In this document: one piece after another, positions 59,680 through 64,000 of the stretch
Layout of the letters: each line of letters begins with the position of its first letter
How positions within the stretch are numbered: position 1 is the stretch's first letter
Source of the DNA: Dipteronia dyeriana
Taxonomy: Eukaryota > Streptophyta > Magnoliopsida > Sapindales > Sapindaceae
Assembly: GCA_032871835.1 (NCBI GenBank)
Contig: CM065301.1
Location: 17,253,291 to 17,317,290 of the forward strand
Direction of reading: 5' to 3'
DNA length: 64,000 bases
Translations under genes and position numbers: made by a program
Notes under the pieces: model-generated
Told to the model about the DNA's origin: nothing
What the model saw: only the letters and a program-made list of their open reading frames with translations
Databases searched by the model: none

Positions 59680-60700
59680 ATGGATCGAGTACTTTTTATA
59701 AGGGATCAAGAATAATTTACAAAGGATCGAGAACTTTGGAAATGGTTCAATTTGAGAACTTTTATCGAGAATATTTGTCAAATTATCGAGAACATTTTAT
59801 AACGTTTCGAGAACTTTTAACAAGGGAACGAGAACTTTTTCTAAGGGATCGAGAACATTTCTAACGGTTCGACTACTTTTTAAAGGGATCGAGAATATTT
59901 ATCAAATTATCGAGAACTTTTATCAAGGGATCGAGAACATTTAAAAAGGGAACGATAACTTTTTCTAATAGATCAAGAACTTTTAACAAGGGAACGAGAA
60001 TTTTTTCTAAGGGATCGAGAACATTTCTAACGGATCGACTACTTTTTAAAGGGATCGAGAATATTTGTCAAATTATCGAGAACTTTTATCAAGGGATAGA
60101 GAACTTTTAAAAAGGGAACGAGAACTTTTTCTATGGGATCGAGAACTTTTAACAACGGAACGAGAACTGTTTTAACGGTTCGAGAACTTTTTTAAGGGAT
60201 CGAGAACTTTTTTAAGGGATCGAGAATATTTTTCAAATTATCGAGAACTTTTATCAAGGGATCAAGAACTTTTAACAAGGGAACGAGAAGTTTTTTTTAA
60301 TGGATCGAGAACTTTTAACAACGGAACTAGAACTTTTCAAAGAGATCGAGAACAGTTCTAACGGTTCAACATCTTTTTAAAGGGATCGAGAAAATTTTCA
60401 AATTATCGAGAACTTTTATCAAGGGATCGAGATCTTTTCTCAAGGGATCGAGATCTTTTCTCAAGGGATCGAGAACATTTTCGAAAGGATCGAGAACTTT
60501 TTCTAAGGGATCGATAACTTTTTCTAAAGGACCGAGAACTTTTCCTAATGGATCGAGAAAGTTTTTAAGGGATCGAGATTATTTGTCAAATTTTTGAGAA
60601 CTTTTATAACGGTTCGAGAACCTTTGTCCAGGGATCGAGAACTTTTCCTAAGGGATCGAGCATTTTTTTTTAAATAATCGAGCTTTTTTTAAAACTAAAC
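59680..60700 (+). repeat. GATCGAG array, MULE-2 right arm, in the transposase leader intron
   Basis: About fifty units of the type AAGGGATCGAGAACTTTT, in the same + strand orientation as the left array. On the transposase strand they read AAAAGTTCTCGATCC. They fill a predicted - strand leader intron from 60901 (TAGAAG|GTAACA) to 59613 (TTTCACAG|GATA). The spacer type GAGAA is shared with this element's left arm. Confidence 0.9.
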
Positions 60701-61123
60701 AACAGCTCAATCCAATATAAAATAAGCTCGATTCATATTTAAATATTCTCGGTTACACAAGAAAAAAGCATTCTACTGCAGAATCTGAAATGGATACATT
60801 GATATCGAGGAATGGATACATTGTTAACCCACACAAAATTGAATGCAAAATATCTGAAATGCATAAAAGAAATTTAAGCGTAAATCATAAATATTTGTTA
60901 CCTTCTACTGAAAATTCTGGAGAGAGAATCAAGTTTTTCAGACAACCTTTTTGGGGAGATACCAACGAGTTCAGAAAGGAGCTTTTAAGAAATTAAAGTT
61001 TATGGGTAATTTGGACAGTTCACCATAATAGATGTCTTTTAAACTTAAGTTATTAAAATGGTGACATCATCACAACAGACCTTTAAAAAGTTGATATATT
61101 TCACCATTTCTTCAATATATGAT

Positions 61124-62088
61124 TGAATAAGAAGTAGTAGGTCCCCCAATTTGTTGGTGTTTTCAACCATATTTTAATCTTAGTACTGAGAGTGAGTTAG
61201 AACTTGGAAGATGCTTTAGAATACCAAGACTTATGGAGAGAAGCAAATTAATAAAAAATTTAAATTTATGAAGCTAGCTTTTGTTATATAACTAGTACTG
61301 TACCAACCGTGCATTTGATTTCTTTTATAAAAAAAAACTAATTTTATGCTTTTATAATTCATTTTTCAAAGCATAATTCACTTTTTCAAAACCATATCTA
61401 TAATGAATTTTTCAGAAATCATTATGAATTTTTTTAGTTTAAAAAAATTATGAAGTTTTTTTTTTTTTGAAAAATTTATGAATTTTTTTGAAATTTTAAG
61501 ATGGTTTTTGTCAAAAATAGTTGAAAATAAAAGCTTGAAAAATGTATTATGCATAGTACATCCATATATGAAGATCTCAAATCTCCTCAAGAGGAGAGAT
61601 TCATCTAGGTCCTCCCTGAAAATAAAAATACAAAAAATTGAGATGACACACAAGATTTTTTTTTGTGGTTTATGTTGACAGATTTGAGAAGATGAAAAGA
61701 GAGAATTGGGTTTATTCAAGAAAATGAAGACACACCAGAATTCGTTGATTGTCGGCTTGATTCTAGAAGTTGAAGATGATAAAAGATTTTTTTTTATTTT
61801 ACTTATGTCGAAATATTTAAGATGAATAGGTTTGGTTTTAAGAACTCTGTAGTTTACATTTTAAATAAATTATAAAAGCAACAAATAAATTAGAAAAGCA
61901 ATCTGAACCATATGTTTTTTATTAAAGTCACATGTCACAAGATCCTTAAAATGACAACATGGTTCCATAGAGAAAAAGTTCAGCAGTGGATCTTGGAGAC
62001 CCCGTTAGCATAATAAAGGGAAGAGCTGCATTTTTACAGCTTCGAAAGGTTAGATCATCTCATACCCAAACTCTATATCTATCTCTAA
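61124..62088. other. Gene-free AT-rich stretch right of MULE-2
   Basis: Contains opposing frames at 61378-61719 with no domain; the sequence is A/T homopolymer-rich with AATTTTTTTGAAATTT-type local inverted repeats. Nothing else is recognised. Confidence 0.45.
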
Positions 62089-62379
62089 CAGTGTTCTAGT
62101 ACGCACTAGGTGCTAATCGGGAGGAGTCCCGACGTCTATCGCCTAGGCCAATCAATCAGCGATTAATCAGAAAATTTATTACTCTTCATCTCTCTCTCTC
62201 TCTCTCTCCATCTCTCTTCATTTTCTTCATTCATTTTTGATCGATTAATTGACTGATTGATCGTCAATTAATCGGTCACCGACTAATAAGGCCGATTTTG
62301 CCCATTTCGTTTCAGTTTGATGCCGACTAGCTGTATTGAGCCAATTAACCAGTATAGGTGACCGATTTCTAGAACACTG
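62089..62379. mobile_element. hAT-type MITE, 291 bp
   Basis: The ends CAGTGTTCTAGTACGC and, inward from the right, CAGTGTTCTAGAAATCGG are inverted. The 8-bp TSD is atctctaa (62081-62088) and atatctaa (62380-62387), with one mismatch. Interior copies of CGATTAAT and a (CT)n tract; no coding capacity. Confidence 0.82.
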
Positions 62380-62387
62380 ATATCTAA

Positions 62388-62760
62388 AATAGAGTTTCAA
62401 AAGAGAATATTCTTTCTAGATTCTATCTCTAATATTTTTTCAATCCCATCACACTCTTTATCCTTATCTCTACCTCTATCTCTATTTCTATTTATATCTT
62501 CAAATAACTTATATTTTCATTATTAGTTTTTACTTTCTTTTTATAATAACATTTGTATTTTTTTTTACATTTTTATAAAAGTATAATGTTTTATTAGTGC
62601 ATGAATTTATAATAACTAATTTTTAGGTTCTAATATTTTTTAACTAATTATCTCAACCTACTTATTTATTTTTAACATTTTCAACCAATTTTCCCAACCT
62701 ACTTATTTCTTTTCTAACTTTTTCATTCAAAATTTATTAAAAATCACAAAAGGGAGAAGA
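62388..62760. other. Gene-free stretch
   Basis: AT-rich with a doubled CAACCTACTTATTT motif at about 62655 and 62695. No gene is seen. Confidence 0.45.
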
Positions 62761-62769
62761 AAGAAGAGT

Positions 62770-63266
62770 TTGAAAAGCATGGTCAACTCAAGTGTTACAA
62801 GCTCAACATGATGCAAAAAAATTAGAGATATTACAAGCTCATTTTTTAATAACAGAACAATTTTGATCATGACTCAAAAGTTTGATCATGTGGTTTGCTC
62901 CATTGAGGAGTCTAAAGATCTAGACTTTTTGTCTATTGATAAGTTATAAAGTAGCCTTATTGTGCATGAGCCGTGCATGATGGCTCATGTTAAGGATCAA
63001 TAAGCTTTGAAGGTCACTCATAGTGATCAATCTGGAGGAAGGGGTCGAGGTCGTGGAAGTTTTTGAGGAAGAGGATGAGGTAGAGGTGGAACTCTTGACA
63101 AGTCCACTGTGCAGTACTACAACTGCAACAAGCTAGGACATTTTCAATATGAGTGTCTAGGCAAGGAGAAAGAGTCTTACTATGCCGAAGTTAGTGAGGA
63201 AATACTGATGATGGCTTATGTGGATATCAAAAAAGCTTGTAGAGGAGATGTGTGGTTTATTGCTTT
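62770..63266 (+). pseudogene. Copia Gag fragment
   Basis: The translation reads VCSIEESKDLDFLSID, then ALKVTHSDQSGGRGRGRGSF and a zinc knuckle YNCNKLGHFQYEC whose first Cys is Tyr. It continues to DVWFIAF, where copia protease would begin. Several stops (for example TAA near 62947, TGA near 63065) break it. It ends abruptly at 63266, where unrelated gypsy-type DNA starts. This copy is from a different copia lineage than the one at 33175. Confidence 0.75.
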
Positions 63267-63614
63267 CTAGGCATTCGATGCTGGTCGACCCCTCTTTGTG
63301 CGATGGTCGAGTGGCGCCCAGCTTGCACTCCTCCCCATTTGGTCTTCTAATGACCATTTTACAACCTTTGAGTTCTCTTTTAGCAAAAAAAAAATCTGCA
63401 CACTCATGAAACTCAACAAAGCACATCATTGCATGGGTTTAATACAATTCTAACTTTAAAAAAAAACCCAAACCTAAATTATGCATTGTCCATATTGCAT
63501 CCAATCTTTTCAAAACAAGCTCACAATGCATGATCCATGCTTGGAAAGGAAAAACTCAACTTTGCAATAATAACATACTCAAAATAAAAACTATATTTGC
63601 GAAAGCAAAATGAC
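63267..63614 (-). repeat. 3' non-coding part of a gypsy fragment
   Basis: On the - strand it follows the integrase remnant. It contains GCGCCACTCGACCATCGC at about 63320-63303, nearly the same as the repeat unit GCGCCACTCGACCAGCGC in the solo LTR at 36247-36264. No gene is seen. Confidence 0.45.
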
Positions 63615-64000
63615 CTAACTACTATTTACAATATGGTACCTCTCTTTTGATGATTCCTTAAGTGGGTTCTTTAAGAAGAACCGTCTTCTTCGGGACTCCA
63701 AAGCACTCTCCCAATAGAGTTTAAGTTTTTGCTCATTCACTTTGAACCTCTTCTTTGCTTCATTTTCAATTTCCATGATTCCGTATGGAAACACTTGAGT
63801 GACGGTATAGGGACCCATCCACCGACTTTTGAGCTTCCCGGGAAATAAACAAAGTATTGAGTTGAAAATGAGAACTTGATTCCCCACTTGAAAGTTTTTC
63901 TCCATAATTCTTCTATCATGCCACTTCTTGGTATTCTCCTTGTATATCCGGGCATTCGCATATGCTTCAAGCCGAATCTCATCAAGTTCATTGAGTTGGA
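63615..64000 (-). pseudogene. Ty3/gypsy integrase C-terminal fragment, runs off the window
   Basis: On the - strand from the edge the reading is LNELDEIRLEAYANARIYKE, KWHDRRI, then NFQVGNQVLIFNS and FPGKLKSRWMGPYTVTQVFP. This is the integrase C-terminal/GPY-type segment of plant gypsy elements, with LWE closing the family-typical part. The frame is open from the edge to 63615, but the rest of pol lies outside, so intactness cannot be judged. Confidence 0.8.

Larger units (their letters stand above)
51643..61113. mobile_element. MULE-2: Mutator-like element with DUF1985-Ulp1 and transposase, 9.5 kb
   Basis: It starts GGGTTCGATAAATGAATGGC and ends at 61113; read inward the right end is GAAGAAATGGTGAAATATAT. 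A perfect 10-bp TSD, aatatatgat, lies at 51633-51642 and 61114-61123. Left gene (+): leader, array intron, DUF1985, linker, Ulp1 C48 domain, ending near 56578. Right gene (-): leader, array intron, transposase, ending at 56839. The genes are tail to tail about 260 bases apart. This is the most complete copy here and shows the ancestral layout, but both genes carry stops. ULP-carrying MULEs are known in plants; the intron arrays are the unusual part. Confidence 0.95.

Overview
The window is nuclear DNA of a flowering plant, almost certainly a eudicot. It is AT-rich, has GT-AG introns and long AT microsatellites, and is packed with nested plant transposons. The species cannot be named from this sequence. 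Only two genes look intact: thaumatin-like (PR-5 type) proteins at 2929-3992 and 31018-32092, both on the + strand. Each has a 52-nt signal-peptide exon and a 680-nt main exon, giving 243 codons, so they are paralogs of one local family. About 27 kb of transposon debris separates them.

Layout. 1-2.9 kb: AT-rich intergenic DNA with a UTR-like patch. 2.9-4 kb: thaumatin-like gene 1. 5-5.7 kb: hAT MITE. 6.6-10.6 kb: a 4.1-kb hAT element with a broken transposase, inserted in an older LTR-like repeat. 13.5-15.4 kb: non-autonomous CACTA. 16.55-24.09 kb: Mutator-like element MULE-1, with a second CACTA inside it. 24.8-29.1 kb: nested MITEs. 31-32.1 kb: thaumatin-like gene 2. 33.2-40.2 kb: Ty1/copia element (- strand), split by a 1.6-kb solo LTR. 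40.5-41.8 kb: MULE-3, a short deletion derivative. 42.2-44.1 kb: CACTA-like element. 44.2-46.3 kb: Ty3/gypsy gag remnant. 46.9-49.8 kb: three more MITEs, one Harbinger-like. 51.64-61.11 kb: MULE-2, the most complete copy. 62.1 kb to the end: a hAT MITE, a copia gag remnant and a gypsy integrase fragment.

The most unusual system is the MULE family. MULE-1 and MULE-2 each carry two tail-to-tail genes: a left gene encoding DUF1985 plus a Ulp1-type (C48) SUMO-protease-like domain, and a right gene encoding a MuDR/MULE transposase. Such ULP-carrying MULEs are known (the Kaonashi type of Arabidopsis and others). What stands out is that each gene starts with a leader intron filled by a long array of short units built on GATCGAG followed by a T-rich or A/T-rich spacer. 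The arrays in the two arms have the same orientation on one strand, so they are not part of the inverted repeats and the two pre-mRNAs carry complementary arrays. Array variants resemble each other within an element more than between elements. MULE-3 has lost all coding sequence but kept termini and array. All copies look dead by stops, frameshifts and splice-site loss, although some lesions are complementary between copies.

Element ends were set by eye from inverted termini and target-site duplications (TSDs). Several are exact: gagttaat for the hAT, aatatatgat for MULE-2, cgtgtact and gttgcagg for two MITEs, gtgct for the solo LTR, and atatatttta for a MULE-type MITE.
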